Assembly (NCBI RefSeq): GCF_964355755.1
Contig: NC_092675.1
Location: 11,175,312 to 11,239,311, forward strand
Direction of reading: 5' to 3'
DNA: 64,000 nt
Source: Antedon mediterranea
Lineage: Eukaryota; Echinodermata; Crinoidea; Comatulida; Antedonidae
Shown piece after piece: positions 1-12,800 of the stretch (positions are counted from its first letter, which is position 1; the number at the start of each line of letters is the position of its first letter). Both the position numbers and the translations under genes were made by a program. The notes below the pieces were generated by a model. That model had not been told where the DNA came from. It did not search any database and saw only the letters and a list, made by a program, of their open reading frames with translations.

Positions 1-115
1 CGATTACCTTCCATATTCGTAATCTACGGAAAATTCTGGTCTAGAAAAGTTTGATGGCAATTAGTCCCCTTTCGGGTGGTGATTCCCCCTTCCTGCCACC
101 GGACGAATATGAAGG
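1..115 (+). repeat. Terminal piece of a dispersed repeat
   Basis: The segment matches 44203-44300 in the same orientation, including CTACGGAAAATTCTGGTCTA and TTTCGGGTGGTGATTCCCCC. It is therefore an end of the element described at 42785-44345, cut by the window edge or by decay. Confidence 0.8.
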
Positions 116-522
116 CCTACTACACATTAAGTTTATACATTTATTATATTATCCTAAAAAATGAGCTGGTATCCACGCGTAGGTTGAAGAAAGATTCGTA
201 ATTGTGGCTCTGGTAACTAATTTTAAAATCATATTAAATTAACATTTTCGAAACTATAAATCAGGGATAATCTTTTTAGAACTTTCAAACAAGGAACTAT
301 TTTTTTAATGATTTTTAAAAAGCACATCACTCCATTAAAACCTGTAAAATTAAAATTAAACCACAAATTATGTATATAATAGGATAAACGTTATAATGTA
401 TACGACATTTAGCGCGACCAACAAAGTAACAATGCGATCGATATCAAACGCAATCGATATGAATAAAACAGCGTACTACTAGCGACGGCGCTTCATTCAT
501 AGTCATACCGAAATAAAACCGT
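116..522. other. AT-rich stretch without a recognised gene
   Basis: No convincing coding exon, RNA gene or repeat family was recognised. Short open frames here lack codon structure or similarity. Confidence 0.5.
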
Positions 523-603
523 GGGCGACTTTGCGATGGGGCGACTTTGCGATGGGGCGACTTTGCGATGGGGCGACTTTGCGATGGGGCGACTTTGCGA
601 TGG
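523..603. repeat. Minisatellite, 16-bp unit, five copies
   Basis: Five near-perfect head-to-tail copies of GGGGCGACTTTGCGAT. The unit is GC-rich against AT-rich surroundings. It lies just outside the left arm of the larger inverted repeat at 620-2993. Confidence 0.92.
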
Positions 604-733
604 ATCCCGACTTGACTAGCATCAAAGAACTTATAACACAAGAATCTCCTGTTCGTCCGAAGCGCGTAACAATTTCGAAAGGCATTGTGGGATAGAATAG
701 AGCTATGGGTGGCGCCATTGTGAGCCGACCCAT

Positions 734-877
734 GGAGTAGGGCGCCCGCATCAAATTAGAAAGTCAAAATCATAGAGGGGATCTGCTAATGCTCTAGGGG
801 GGATAGAGTAATTGACTGAGGAGTAGGGCGCCCGCATCAAATTAGAAAGTCAAAATCATAGAGGGGATCTGCTAATG
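734..877. repeat. Tandem duplication, 86-bp unit
   Basis: The segment beginning GGAGTAGGGCGCCCGCATCA at 734 recurs at 820 with almost no change. The second copy is cut at about 876 by the 877-2816 insertion. The missing remainder, starting ACTCTAGGGGGTAGAGTAAT, reappears to the right of the insertion at 2826. Confidence 0.88.
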
Positions 878-2816
878 GCATATGACCGTTTCGGCCACAG
901 ACAGTTTCGGCCACAACAGATTTCTATGGCGCGCCATTCACGCATATATTAGACCGTGCTATTGTTTTTGCTATTAGTTATCGCATCTCATGCTTTGTTG
1001 GATAGTATTTTTTATGACGATTACTACCATTACAGTGTTATCATTCTTAACGTTATTCCACTACAATTTGCATTTATTAGATTTGTTGTTTCCATTCCAG
1101 TTTAGTTATATCATGGAGTCTTGGCGAAAAACAAATTCAACTGTCAGTGACACAGTTAAATACTCTCTTAGTACAGACGTATTAATAGTTTGGCTATGAA
1201 AAAAGAAATAGAAATGCTAAGAAAAAAAAAGAAATTTAATTAAAACGTTTTTCCTTCCATTGCTTAGGTGACCTAAGGAAAAAAGAGGAATATCAGGAAC
1301 TCACACATCAATACAAGCAGATTCAAGAAGAAAATTAGTGATAAAAAAAAATAAATTTAATAAAACTTTGTCGTCTTCATTTGATTGGTTTTTAATACAA
1401 CACAGGAGTAATTAAATGTTTTATCATGGAGCTCAGGTCATGTCTTAAGAACACAGGTGCATAAATAAAACGAACATATCAGACCCAAAATAAAAATAAT
1501 AATCGAGTAATTTGCGGCGATATGCATTTAACATATTTTAACATGTCAAAATACAGTACAAACAAAATGAGTAATAATTCGGATAAAAATGCGACTAAGG
1601 ATAACATTTGTTGCGTTCAATGCGAACGTCAGAGGAAGTCCCCAAACTAATTACTAGGCCTATTATCAATTAATAATTGCTGCTATAAATATATTGAGCA
1701 AAACGTTGAATTGTATTATTTTTCAATAAATGCAAGTAAGTCAGTAAAACAACAACTTAAAAAATTCATTTTCATTTATCCACTAAACTGTACAAGTGTT
1801 GCTTAAACCACACTCCAGAAAAGAAAATATGAAAGAAATTTGCAGAAAGAAGCAACCAAACACTTATTTCAAAGTTCGGAACATCAGTAATTACTACGGA
1901 AATTCGGCCCAATATTTCGGACGTAGGGAAATGAAGATAAATAGGCTACTACGGAAATGATGGGGAATCCCCGGCAAAATGCAATGACTACGGACAAATC
2001 AACCACCCATATGACGGGGTTTTTCACGTACCTTCTCATGACGCACACAGTCAGAAATTCATTCCGAGCCTGTTCAGAAACATATCTAAAAAAAAATTCT
2101 TCAATGCCTTCGCATAATTCCTCTTGGGTAGTGGTGTTTTACTAATATTTCAAGTTCATTTTATTAGGTAAAATTTTACACGCAAAAACAACGCAGGCAT
2201 TTCTATTAACATTTATTTACTAGTGTTTCATTTACATCTTACAACAAATTAATTCTTAATAATTATATACTTTCTTCAATTGTTTCTTCCGATAAAATAA
2301 ATCGTATTCTTAACCACTTTGTTCTTCCGTTTCTTATTCCTTCAAAGTTATATTTATTGTACACAATAAAATTAGTATATATCCCTACGTACTTCAATTC
2401 GTTTTATATTTATAGAAAAATGTACATACAATTAGTATCACTTAGGCCTCATTCAATTCATTTCTTTTATTTGTAAAAACTATACATTTTAATTTCAACC
2501 GTATTGTATTTTTTGTACTCTGAAATATCGGTATCTACGTAATTCTTCGTTTCTTATCTCATCATGCCACCTAGCTACAAAATACGTGTTAGTATTTTAT
2601 TTTCATTATTAATTAATTAATTAATTAATTGCCAAGTTTGTCTGTGTCCGTGTTTTCCTGTGTAAAAACAAAAGTAAAACGCAATGAAATCGATAATCCT
2701 GTATTACATTGTCGTGTCTCATTGTTCCCCTATCAATGGCACTATGGGCGTTCCATAGATATGGTAGTAATATTGTCTGTGGCCGAAATTGTCTGTGGCC
2801 GAAGTTGGCCTAATCC
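877..2816. mobile_element. Non-autonomous DNA transposon, possibly Mutator-like
   Basis: The 1,940-bp segment is bounded by the 9-bp direct repeat TCTGCTAAT at 868-876 and 2817-2825. Both ends start with GG and carry inverted repeats built on TTCGGCCACAGACA, given twice at each end, followed inward by TTTCTATGG / ATCTATGG. A 9-bp target duplication is typical of Mutator-like elements. The interior is AT-rich and holds no recognisable transposase; the small frames at 990-1199 and 1957-2145 look fortuitous. The superfamily call is an inference from TSD length alone. Confidence 0.68.
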
Positions 2817-2825
2817 TCTGCTAAT

Positions 2826-3709
2826 ACTCTAGGGGGTAGAGTAATTGACTTCCTAGTTTGGAGGAGGGGGCGCTGCTCCATGCTGTGAAATGGCGTCGCC
2901 CAGTTTGACCTTTTAACCCTGTACTTCCGATACTGTGTTTTGAATGCAAATTGAAGAACAGGAGATTCTTGTGTTATAAGTTCTTTGCTAGCATCCAGAG
3001 GCCTACTAATACTACTCTACTATCTAGGCCCTCTACTAGGAGGCCAAGCAAGGGCCAGCCAGGCCAGGCTAGGCGACGCCGAGGCCCTCTCTATTAGGCT
3101 AGCTAATAAATACTTAATTCCTTATGGGCCTCAAATTACCTCCACCAGCTCCAGTAACGAGTGCTACACGTCCATCAAACCTTAAAGTACCCATTCCCAA
3201 TAACAGTGTACCAACTAGGCTAGCTAGCAAGCCTAGGCCTAGGCTAGTTCCGAGTTCAGATGAGATGAGCAATATCAAAGCTAGTAAGGATCAAAGTTAC
3301 ACTATCTTTTTCGCATGCAACAAAATCACAAAAAATGGAAATAAAATTATGCTAGGTGGCAGCACAACAACATTATGCATAATCGATTATCTAGGCCGGC
3401 TGCCTGGCCAGCTAGCTGGCTCTCTGTCTCTATATTATTTTGATATTATCGGACGACAACAATTAAGTTTCCTCAAGTTTGCTACAAAAAATCCATATAT
3501 CATCAACCAGCCTACGGTCTTTCATACAATTTTTAATATAAACGCTTTTCGAGTCGCCAAGTTTTAGACTTTACTTTAGAAGAGAAGCCTAGCTACTAGG
3601 CTAGGCCTCTACTTTAGTAATACTAGCCTAGGCCTAGGCAGGCCGGATCCTATGTCAAGCATCTAGGCCCTAGGCTATACTACTACTAGGCCTACCTAGA
3701 CCTACACTG
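2826..3709 (+). promoter_or_regulatory. 5' flank and probable promoter/5' UTR of POLR3C
   Basis: This is the region upstream of the POLR3C start codon. It is dense in CTAGGCCTAG-type palindromes (3000-3090, 3225-3245, 3590-3700). No TATA box or clear initiator could be assigned. The 147-codon open frame at 3124-3567 is not supported as a gene. Confidence 0.4.
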
Positions 3710-3856
3710 ATGTCTGTAACTCAGTGTAAATTAGGTTCTCTACTCATCAAAGATCATTATGGAGAGGTTGTTGAGAAAGTATGCACTTACTTAGTCGAAC
3801 ATGGTGCTAGGGCTCTCGGGGTGCTAGCAAAAGAGACTGGACTTCAACTGGAACAG
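3710..3856 (+). CDS. POLR3C: POLR3C exon 1
   Basis: Codons 1-49, from the ATG to a GTATGT donor, phase 0. It encodes the first half of the N-terminal winged helix, ending AKETGLQLEQ. The ATG aligns with the usual start of RPC3 proteins, and the next in-frame ATG is far downstream. Confidence 0.95.
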
Positions 3857-6800
3857 GTATGTTTGCTGAAAAAGTTTTTAGTAAATATATCATTGAGAGT
3901 TGAATTTAATATATATTTATAAATTTGTTCTTTGCCTGCTGTGTTTATATATATATAAATATATATATATAATTCCTTCACTTGCACTGTTGCCCGAAAG
4001 CTCTGCTAACTTTTCTGGCTGTTTACTTTATCGTTTTGATTTAGCTTTTCGCTTTTTATTTTTGTATCTCCATTGAGATCCAGCCACTGATACCCACAGC
4101 ATTGTCATTTTTTTCAGTAATTTGCCTTTGGATTTATATAAATATATATATAAACACAGCAGGCAAAGAACATATATTCTAAACTGCCCGGTGATATACT
4201 GAAATTTAATTAATTAATTTGAAACGATAAAATATATATATATTATTTTGTACTTGGAAAAGTGACTGCTGATGATATATTTATCGTGAAAAAGAGATGA
4301 GTTAAAAGTACATATAAAACCTCTAAAAAAAAAGCCCATGGGCATGGGCTTCTTTTTAGTAGGGTGGGCTTCTTTTCTAGATTACTTTTGAAAACTAAAG
4401 AGGCACGTTCCTTTAAAATTAATGCTGTAAATTTTGTGTGCCATCTAGGTCGTGCCCACAGAATTAAGTAATTTCAGGGTTATTTCAAATGTACATACCC
4501 CAGGACTATAATACAATGTCGTTTACAATTACATAGATGAATAAATAGACACAATGATTTATGTAGTCAACTAAATTAGCACCCTTGAATTACTTCCCAA
4601 ATGAGGAATTTTTTATTTGGACTCATTTTAACAAACTTAATTTGTGTTTTGTATGTAACATTACAGTTGGGGGATGTGGAAGAGGATGGGTACAAAGAAG
4701 AACAATTTTAAAATATATTCTTTATCCACTCGGTAATGACATTTTTTAGAGGCCTATAAATATTATACCACTAAATAAAGTAAATATTTGTGATTTAATA
4801 CTTTGTCACTGTCGGTTGAAACAGTAAAATACATGTAACGATACACCACTAAAACGTTTAAATATTTTTTGTAATTTAAATTATTTATTAATTAATACAA
4901 ACGTTGAGAAGCAACTGTCAGTAATAAAGTTTATTTGTATATTATGTTTTTATCTAACAGAAGGGAATACCCACATTCACAGACTTAATAAAGTTTATTT
5001 GTATGTGTTTATCTAACAGTACTCACACTCACACATTAGGTGTACATCCCCATTAGAACTTTTTGGTCAAAATCCTTATCAGATAAATCAACTAAGCAGG
5101 TGATTAATTACCTGAATCCTAGGTCGTGTTCGTACGGTGGTTAAAATAAGCGCTTAATTTCACCCATGCCTCGGGTTATAAATTGAGCGTTGTTCGTACT
5201 TGAAATATTTAACCGCTTAAATGCTTAATCGACGAATCACAAACCGGAAATTACGTTTTAAGGTCAGTTGTCTTTACAACCTACGACCCTATTTTCGCAC
5301 GCTAGTTTCGTGTTGTATATTTTTTACTCCCGATCTTTCTTTACAATAACAATTACTTGCTACCTTTTACACTGCTTATCCTTGCGACAAACCTTATGCC
5401 TCTTAACGCCGATAATCCTGCCGAAATATGCCTTCTCCTGACGACCATTATTTTACTCATTGACGAAGAATTTGAGCCCAATGTTACACGACGGAAACAC
5501 CACCGACCAGCGGCTCCCCGACCAGCTAGGCCTACTAAGCGGTCTACACCAACAAGGACAGCACCAGCTGACGATCGCTCTCGAAGCGTGTATGGAAGAG
5601 CTTCGTAGGAGAAATGACGGGCCTAGGCAGCGAACGTTTGTCAAAATTTGACACAACAGATTTATTATCCTCGAAGGCCGAGTATAATTGGATTATCTCT
5701 GAAATAACCTGCAAATTTGGTGAACATTTTACCTCGAATTTTTTGTAGCCTGAGGCAAAAGTTAATTGGATCACGCGAACGGAAATCGGGAATAAGCTGG
5801 TATTTTCAACCCCTACGAACAGGCCCCTATTATACCCCTGTGATTTTATTAGCTCTCTTGTAATTGATTGATTAGGACAAGGTATATTCTTCAGTATGCA
5901 AGGTCAATGGTCAGGCAAAAACTAGCAGAATTCAGTGATGATCAAATAGTTTAATGACCTGCCTATCAAAGTTGGACTTAAATAAACACATGTCACAGTA
6001 GGAGGTTAAGTGACATTTACCTGAAGTTTTTCAAAACTTCAGGTAAAAACGAACACATTCTCTAATGGGGCTGTACACGTAATGCAGTAAGAAATTTGCT
6101 ATTCAAATGGCGACCAAAAATACTTTCTTCAGTAAGTGTCTAAAATGTCCCGATACTTTGGAGGAATACAAAGGGAAAATGCATCATTCTATATAAAAAA
6201 AAATAATCATATATTATAATCAACATTATTGTGAAAATAAATAATGACATAAATCAAGGAAAATAACAATAACATTGATAGTTAGTATTTTTTTTTTTTT
6301 TATGTTTCATCCAACCCCCAAAAACCGCATGTCCCGATCGTACATTGTCAATTTTATGATCGCCATATATATTTTATAACAGGACTTTTCTACATGAAAA
6401 TATTATTAAAAGTTAGTTATTGTGATTTTATTATTTGAAATACATCAGTAAATACATTAAATTCAAAACTTGACAGTTTTTGTTTCGAAAAAACGTGTCC
6501 CGAGGTTTTGTGTCATCTCCGTCATGTACTTTAAAAGCGCGATCAATAGTCCAAGGAACGGCAGGCACACGCGTGAATTGCGCGTAGAAAATGCGTGAAG
6601 ATATAAAGTACAAACAAAAACAGGATTTTGGAAAAAAAATACAGGTGCGTTTATGCAAATAGGTTCATGGTATCTAGTAGGCTATCCTCCTTCCCCATTG
6701 CCAGTTATCGCCTACGGGTAAATCTGAGCTTGCCTAGGTTAATGAAATTATCTCCGTCACATTTCTCAATATTTCTTTGTGACAGAGATGACAGCCAATG

Positions 6801-9800
6801 TGACGGAAATGACTTTTTGTTATTACCATGGTTCTTTTAGCTTGTTAGGAAGAGGCATGGTGTGGGAACATTAGTTTATAGTTCCCAAGTAATTAACTGA
6901 ACCTTCTGAGTAGTGAATACAAATTATTTTTAAGAAAAGCATTACATTTTCTCGTGCAACATAGTTTAATACTGTGGAACCGATACCATAGAACTAACTG
7001 CTTAATCATCATCATTTTTATTATTATCATTCTCTATTGCACTATATAGACCATTGTCTTGTCAACATGGCTTTAACTGCGGGAGAACGTGCTAAGAAAT
7101 ACCGAGATCGCTTAAAGATCGACCCGATAAAGAAAGATGAGTATTTGCAGAGAGAGCGAAATCGAAAGAAAGCTGCCTACGTTCCTATTTCATTACGAAA
7201 AGAGCGACATAAGATGAAACTGGCGGAAAGGTACAAGAAAGTATCGCGTAGTAAGGAAGAATTGGGATTTTGTACTTCCAAATACTCCTCCGCCAACACC
7301 AGGAATCAGTGCTGAAAATCAAGTACCACGTTTGGAAGTGCCAATCAACGCGATACCACCAGATCAGAGAGCTAGTGTCATGTTATTGAAAACACCTAAT
7401 ATAATACTGTAACATACATGTCTGAACAACACCCCTGGATGACTTGTTTTGACATATTCTTGCCTGGCTGACTGCCCTGGATGGTGTTTACCAGCCTATA
7501 GTTGGGACCCAGACAGTGGCTTGTTACTAATAATAGTCTAGTATAATAATTGTTAAACACTCTCACTTTGACTCTCACTCAGGAGAGACTGCAGAGAAAG
7601 AACCAGGAGATAGACAATAAATACCAGATCACTTATGATTGTCTAATGTTGTTATTAATACTAATAGTCTGCAGAGTACAATAACATCTAATCATAACAT
7701 GGTGGAAGACCCGGCTCAAGACATAATATAATACTAGGATAGGTTCTGTGTACATTTAAAGATAAAAAGGATATAGGCCTAGCCTAGGCCAGCTAGGTTA
7801 CTTTAGTCTACGTATAAGTACGTACATTATCAGAGGGAAGCCGTCACAGTTCGGTTTTTTTTTTGAGAGACGCACGGTTCTATCGGATGGATTAAAACCT
7901 AAACCTACTCAAACATCAAAGCAATAGCGTGTGACGGAATAACGAAACAACAGCCTAGCTAAAGGCTAACTCAAGGAAAAAGTGATGCCGATGATTAAAA
8001 ATCAGTTCACCTTACTCTTGGAAGATCTGTTGCCGATGATTTAAAATCAATTCAATTTCACCTTACTCTTGGAAGATCTGTTGCCAATGATTTGCAATCA
8101 ATTCACCTTACACTTAGAAGATCTGTTTACTTATTACTTGATTGAATATTTACTGTCTGGATCAACAACTAAATGAACATATAAATGTTCCACAACAAAC
8201 CGATCATAACACGAGACGTCGACATAATGAACATAATGTAAAAAGACAAACCGAACAGAACACACTACATCGCCAACAGATAGTGACAAACAATCAATAC
8301 GTACAACAATCTACACAAAATCGAAACACCGATTTCCCTCCTCAGAAAGAGCCACGCATAGTTGATAGGCCTATACATCTCCCTACTCCTAATCCTTCAG
8401 TAATTGAACAGTTAGTTCCTTCTTCTACTACACCTCCAATTATTGAACATCAGCATGATCGCCCTAGCTTAGAGGATGTACAAGATTCACATCCATTGCT
8501 GGACAACGTTGATAAGATCATTTGTAGCCACATTCCAAATCAGGCACGATTAGATAAAATGATGAAAGTGATTAAACGAAAGATCCTAAGAGACTTTAAT
8601 CTTCCTTTTTACTACACAACAATTTGCAATGGCTCAACAGACTTCTTCATTATATAAACCTATATATGATTTTATATCCAACAACATTCTACCCAGTGAT
8701 AAAAAGACAGCTCGATCTATTACATTGCGTGCAGGACAGTATATTGTCTGTAATAATCTGATATTTTGTTTGTTTTTCCTACGTGATGATAGTTTTATAT
8801 TACAGCTCGTAATTCCAGAATCGTACATCGATAGAATAATTTGTCTTTACCATGATTCTTTATTAGCTTCTCATCAAGGTTGTGTCCGCACATATTTAAC
8901 GATGCGTAAACTTTTTTTCTTTCCATCGATGTTCGAAAGGATTACTATCTACATTCGTTCATGTTCTAGATGCCAACAGATAAAGAATAAGCCTGAAACT
9001 CTTAGGTTGTATAACGATAGGATTCCTGGACAATTTGTTCCCTTTGAAACGCTTAGTAGGGATTTTAAATCTATGCCCACTTCTCCATCAGGGTATAAGC
9101 ATATTATGGTAGTATGTTGTTCTATGACTAGATATTTGATATGTGTACCATTGCAAAGAATCGATGCCGAAACCATTTGTGAGGCACTCATTCAGAAAGT
9201 GTTTACTTTATTTGGTATTCCCACAACCCTAATTACCGATGCCGGTTCGTCATTAGTCGGAAAATTGATGACATTACTTTCTGAATCTTTATAGGCATTG
9301 ATCACAAAGTGATTAGCGTAGAAAATCATGGATCTCTACAGGTTGAACGTCATATTGGTTCACTTGCAAATCTCATAAAGGTCAAATGGGAAATGATTGG
9401 GTTCGTTATGTTTCTGTAGCCCAATATGCATATAATTCCTTTAGCTCTCCTCAATTAGGTGGATATTCTCCCTACTATTTACTATTCTTAAGAGAACCAA
9501 TGAATCTTTCAGGCGTGAAATTTCAACCAATGTCAGGTTTATGTAGTTCATACAGAGAATACATAGAACAACTCAAAGAACGCTTTAAGCATGTGTCGAC
9601 TTCAATGGTTCAGTTGCAGATGATGATATTTCACTTCGGTTAGTGAAGGACCCCATCTTCTGTAAAGGCCAATTAGTTTATTTACACAAGCCTGATAGTT
9701 CAAGTATTATAGTTCCTTCCAGAAAACTCCAAGCTAAATGGATAGGTCCCTTTGCTATCCATCATATTTTAGACCGTACACATTACACATTATCTACATT

Positions 9801-12800
9801 AGACGGACAGGTTCTACAGGACGTTTTCAATTATAATAGATTGCAACCCGCATTTATTAAAAGTTCTTCAGGAAATATTTCTAATCTGCAGAAATTAAAG
9901 CAGAAATTATTGACTAAAGAGAAATCTGAAACTGTTAGTCTATTACGTGCCTGCTTACCTGGATAAACCCGACAATAGCCCTTTTCCACGAAGTGCGAAA
10001 CAAATACGAAAAGAAGAATTCTACCCGAATTCACCTCATAAAGAATGGTACATTCCGCTCCAGCGCCCTCTCGTGGGACCACTCCCACGTGTTACCGTCA
10101 TCATTTCTTTTCGTACTGTCACGAAGACGTTGCAATACGTCACAAACGAGGGAGAAATACAACCTTATCTAACCTTGAGAAGCTAGCCGAGGCTAAGTTG
10201 ACCTATTGATATACTATTTTTATCTATTAGAATACTTTGATTATTGATACGTTGGAAACCGTTGCCCTGTTTGGTTAATCTAACAGGGCAAAAATACCGT
10301 TAGACTAGAGAACTAGTTGTTGGATACGTTGCAAATCGTTGTCTCGTCTACGCACGAGGCAAAATTTTTTTCACATACCGGGACTGTTCACCGGCTTTGT
10401 GTAGCATTTCTCAGAATCAGTCAGGCGTATCCACTGTTACATAGTACGTTAGATACTCTGTTAGGTGTGTGTTTGTGTGCTTTGTTTAGGCGTTCTTCGT
10501 CATCATGCCAAAACAAGAATGCATCCAGTGCAGGGGCCCACGAGCAACACTTAAGTGGGACCGCCACATGCGGTGCGTTAGCTGCCGCACGTGCAGCCAG
10601 TCAGATCCGTGCGAAGTTTGCGTACGCTGGACGCCTGCTAAATTCGCATCGCTTCCACGTCCTGCGGGACGTGTTATTGAAGAGAAAGCAGTTGCTATCG
10701 CACCTCAGGAGGAACGCGCAACTGTAATGGACGTTCTGGCTGAGAACGTACCACGCGAGGAGGTGCCTGTTGTACTCGCAGCTCCCGCGCATGAGGCAGA
10801 GGCCGGTTCCGCGCCTGTTCCCGCTGCGGCTGCTGGTTTCCCGGATACTGAGCTATCTCCGGCGATTATTCAAGCCATCGCGGCAGCGGTGAGGGCTGCT
10901 CCACGGGACGAGCCCGCGGTGTTCCCTCAACCACGCCCTCCTATTCCATATATTCCGGTGCCTCCACCTCAGACGCCACTGTCGTATTCTGAGGGACCCT
11001 CAATGGAGGAGGGATACACGAGCGACCGTACTATGCTCACGATCTCCGATGTGGAGAGAGCCGCGGAGTTGCGGAGGCCCGGCGAGGAGGGGCTACAGGC
11101 GCTGGTTAATAAGATTCTTCCGGCGGTATTGGAATATCTAGGCATCGAATACGCTTTTCGCGAACCGAAGCCAACCCCATCTACAAAGCGTTTCTCGACG
11201 TTTGGGGTACGTACGCCTCTCCATAAGGTTACAACGTGCCCAGTCGTTCCTCTCGACCCGGAGCTGGTCAATCGCGTGGACGCTATCGCGCGCGAGACCA
11301 GTACGCGTAGACCGGCGCCGAACATTCTTTCATGCGCCTTTCCGGTACCTAGAGCTCAATTCGATAGGTACATTGTTGCGCCAGGCGTGCCTGATGCCGC
11401 CAAGGACCGGGTTCGGGAAGACCAAGGATTAGAAGCGGGAAAGACTACTTACCTTGCTCCGACGGCCGCGAAGACAGAAGATACGCTCCTCACGATCGAT
11501 AGAGCGGCCCGCGAGACACTTCGAGTAACATCCGTCTCCGGCTACTTGCTGTCGTTTTTGGCCGATCCGGACCACCCGCGGGAGTTCGATACAGAGGTCA
11601 TTGCGCTGCTGCAACAGATCACGGGGCTAATTGCCGACCAGCAGGCGTTTGTATCTTTAACTTCTGCCGCCGCGCGTCGTATCAACGTATTACAAAGTAC
11701 TGATATCACGCCAGCGCATTATCGCAGGTTCACGGCTTCTGAGTCCCTCGGGGCTAAGGACTTGTTTTTTGGTAGTTTCGCCCAAAAAGAGGACAAATGG
11801 GCGCGCGAGAGGGAGGCCCGTCGGGAAACGCGCGCTCGTTTCCCACAGAAGCGTCGGGCTAGCCGCGGCCGCTCGGGCCCGTCCAGGCCACCTCCCCCTC
11901 TCCCAGCTCCGGTACCGCCGCAGTCGCAACCGCAGTCGTCGAATGCCCCACCGGCGCGGCCTGATACGCAGGCTTCTACATCTCGCGCGCGCACCCCATA
12001 CGGCAACAACAGCTACCGATATGGCCGGACTGCACGAGGCAGGGCCGGACGGTCTGGCGCTACCCAAAAGAGTGGTAGGCGTCCGGGTGCGTTCGCGCGC
12101 CGTCGGTGACGCGTTCGATGCGCCCGTCCCCCGAGCGACGGGCAGGTGGGGGGTCGCCTAAGACGGTTCGCCCGAGTGTGGGAGACCCTGTCGGAGGACA
12201 GGTGGGTTCTCTCCACAATCAAAAACGGCTATTCCATCGAATTCACGAGCCCCGGTCGACGAGGATTCCTCCAGAGCCACACATGAGACGTGCGCTCCTG
12301 GACGGCCTCTCCACCCTGCTCCAAAAAGGAGCAGTGGAGGAAATCGACGCTCAATGTACCGTCTCCGGGCACGAGTCCACCGTCTTCTTAACAGAAAAAA
12401 AGACAGGCGACTGGCGACCCATCCTAAATTTAAGGAGTCTAAACAAGCGGTTCATTCATCCCCAGAGGTTTCGGATGGAGACAATCTCATCCATCCTACT
12501 GGGTTTAAAACATGGAGACTGGGCAGCCTCGATAGACCTGAAAGATGCTTACTTTCACGTTCCTATCGCAGAGGCAGATCAACGTTGGCTACGTTTCAGA
12601 ATCCTCGACCGTCTGTACCAATTCGTCGCCCTGCCGTTCGGCCTATCGACGGCTCCGCGCGTGTTTACACGCATAGTCAGAACGCTGGCGTCGTTCTTCC
12701 ACAAACATGGCATAAGAGTGTTCATGTACCTCGACGATTGGTTGGTCGTGGCCCAGTCCAAGGACAGACTGATGAGCAGTCTACAATATGTCCTTCTCGT

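Larger units (their letters stand above)
620..2993. mobile_element. Outer inverted-repeat element enclosing a younger element
   Basis: Positions 620-654 are the reverse complement of about 2957-2993, sharing AAGAACTTATAACACAAGAA. Weaker complementarity extends inward, with a GGCGCC/GGCGACGCC-rich tract near 706-745 and again at 2860-2900. This looks like the arms of an old palindromic DNA element. The 877-2816 element lies inside it. No transposase frame was recognised. Confidence 0.5.
4380..6130. repeat. Copy B of the 42785-44345 repeat family, interrupted
   Basis: Long collinear similarity to 43000-43570, for example GATTTATGTAGTCAAC and GTAACGATACACCACTA. The match breaks at 5039 and resumes at 6079 (AATGCAGTAAGAAATTTGCT, then ATGGCGACCAAA), so the family copy was split by the 5040-6078 insertion. 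Confidence 0.8.

Noticed and set aside
3124-3567. 147-codon + strand frame upstream of POLR3C
   Set aside because: Composition follows the TAGGCCTA repeats, and no splice signals or recognisable domain support it.
10601-12222. Several 60-130-codon frames in other frames and on the opposite strand inside the DIRS gag-like gene
   Set aside because: They are shadows caused by high GC content and have no recognisable domains.
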